A DNA stretch of 64,000 nucleotides from Diplonema papillatum (lineage: Eukaryota; Euglenozoa; Diplonemea; Diplonemida; Diplonemidae): positions 62,001-126,000 of the forward strand of contig JAPJBO010000603.1 in assembly GCA_030068145.1 (NCBI GenBank). The letters run 5' to 3'. The translations under genes and the position numbers were made by a program. Shown piece by piece: positions 63,937-64,000 of this stretch. Numbering within the stretch: the stretch's first letter is position 1; each line of letters begins with the position of its first letter. Below the pieces are notes generated by a model. That model did not search any database, was not told the origin of the DNA, and saw only the letters and a list, made by a program, of their open reading frames with translations.

Positions 63937-64000
63937 ACGCTGAACACGAGCTCGTTGAGACGGCCAACCGCAGGGTAGAGCGGGCGGGGTTGTGACGCTG
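63937..64000 (-). other. Coding-like repeat, copy 2
   Basis: Partner of 61450-61515, cut by the window edge. Read on the minus strand it continues ...LNELVFSVSANSDAVRHAL before a stop. Confidence 0.4.

Overview
This is nuclear DNA of a unicellular eukaryote. Genes are interrupted by GT-AG introns whose donors are mostly GTATG or GTAAG. The sphingosine-1-phosphate lyase, GPN-loop GTPase and Fe-superoxide dismutase are of eukaryotic type. The DNA between genes is full of short dispersed repeats, minisatellites and a LINE with an unusual tail. GC is moderate, with long G and T runs. I cannot name the species. A protist or alga fits; an alveolate-type lineage is possible but nothing here proves it. 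Introns run from about 40 to 1,260 nt and several exons are shorter than 60 nt, so some genes are visible only as phase-matched small exons.

Layout. 0-10.4 kb: an LRR/EF-hand protein, a Pro/Lys-rich multi-exon gene, a 5'-truncated LINE, and a six-exon coiled-coil gene, all on the minus strand. 10.4-11.8 kb: a perfect hairpin beside a 5.8S-rRNA-like fragment, then a short mobile repeat. 11.8-20.1 kb: GPN1, small candidate genes, plus-strand small exons, and sphingosine-1-phosphate lyase with a remote 11-codon last exon. 21-27.9 kb: a tandem segmental duplication holding an intact 2-oxoglutarate/Fe(II) oxygenase gene and a decayed copy, the latter with a 112-bp minisatellite. 29.2-31.9 kb: two-exon Fe-SOD and a small N-myristoylation-type protein. 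33.5-37.1 kb: a 304-bp duplicated segment, one copy of which carries a 2-kb LINE flanked by a 67-bp target-site duplication, so an empty and a filled site lie side by side. 37.2-38.6 kb: a membrane-anchored metallophosphoesterase. 38.6-54.6 kb: gene-poor, repeat-rich DNA with small multi-exon genes I inferred from splice sites. 54.7-57.9 kb: a pirin-type bicupin fused to a coiled-coil tail. 58-64 kb: further small exons, a cluster of A-tailed SINE-like repeats nested with an inverted-repeat element, and tandem repeats at the right edge.

No operon or pathway links the genes; they are individual housekeeping loci. The most unusual content is the mobile DNA: the LINE has hit the same host sequence twice and ends in a three-fold Cys/His module kept in both copies. 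The small-exon calls are inference from reading frames and splice signals and are marked with lower confidence.
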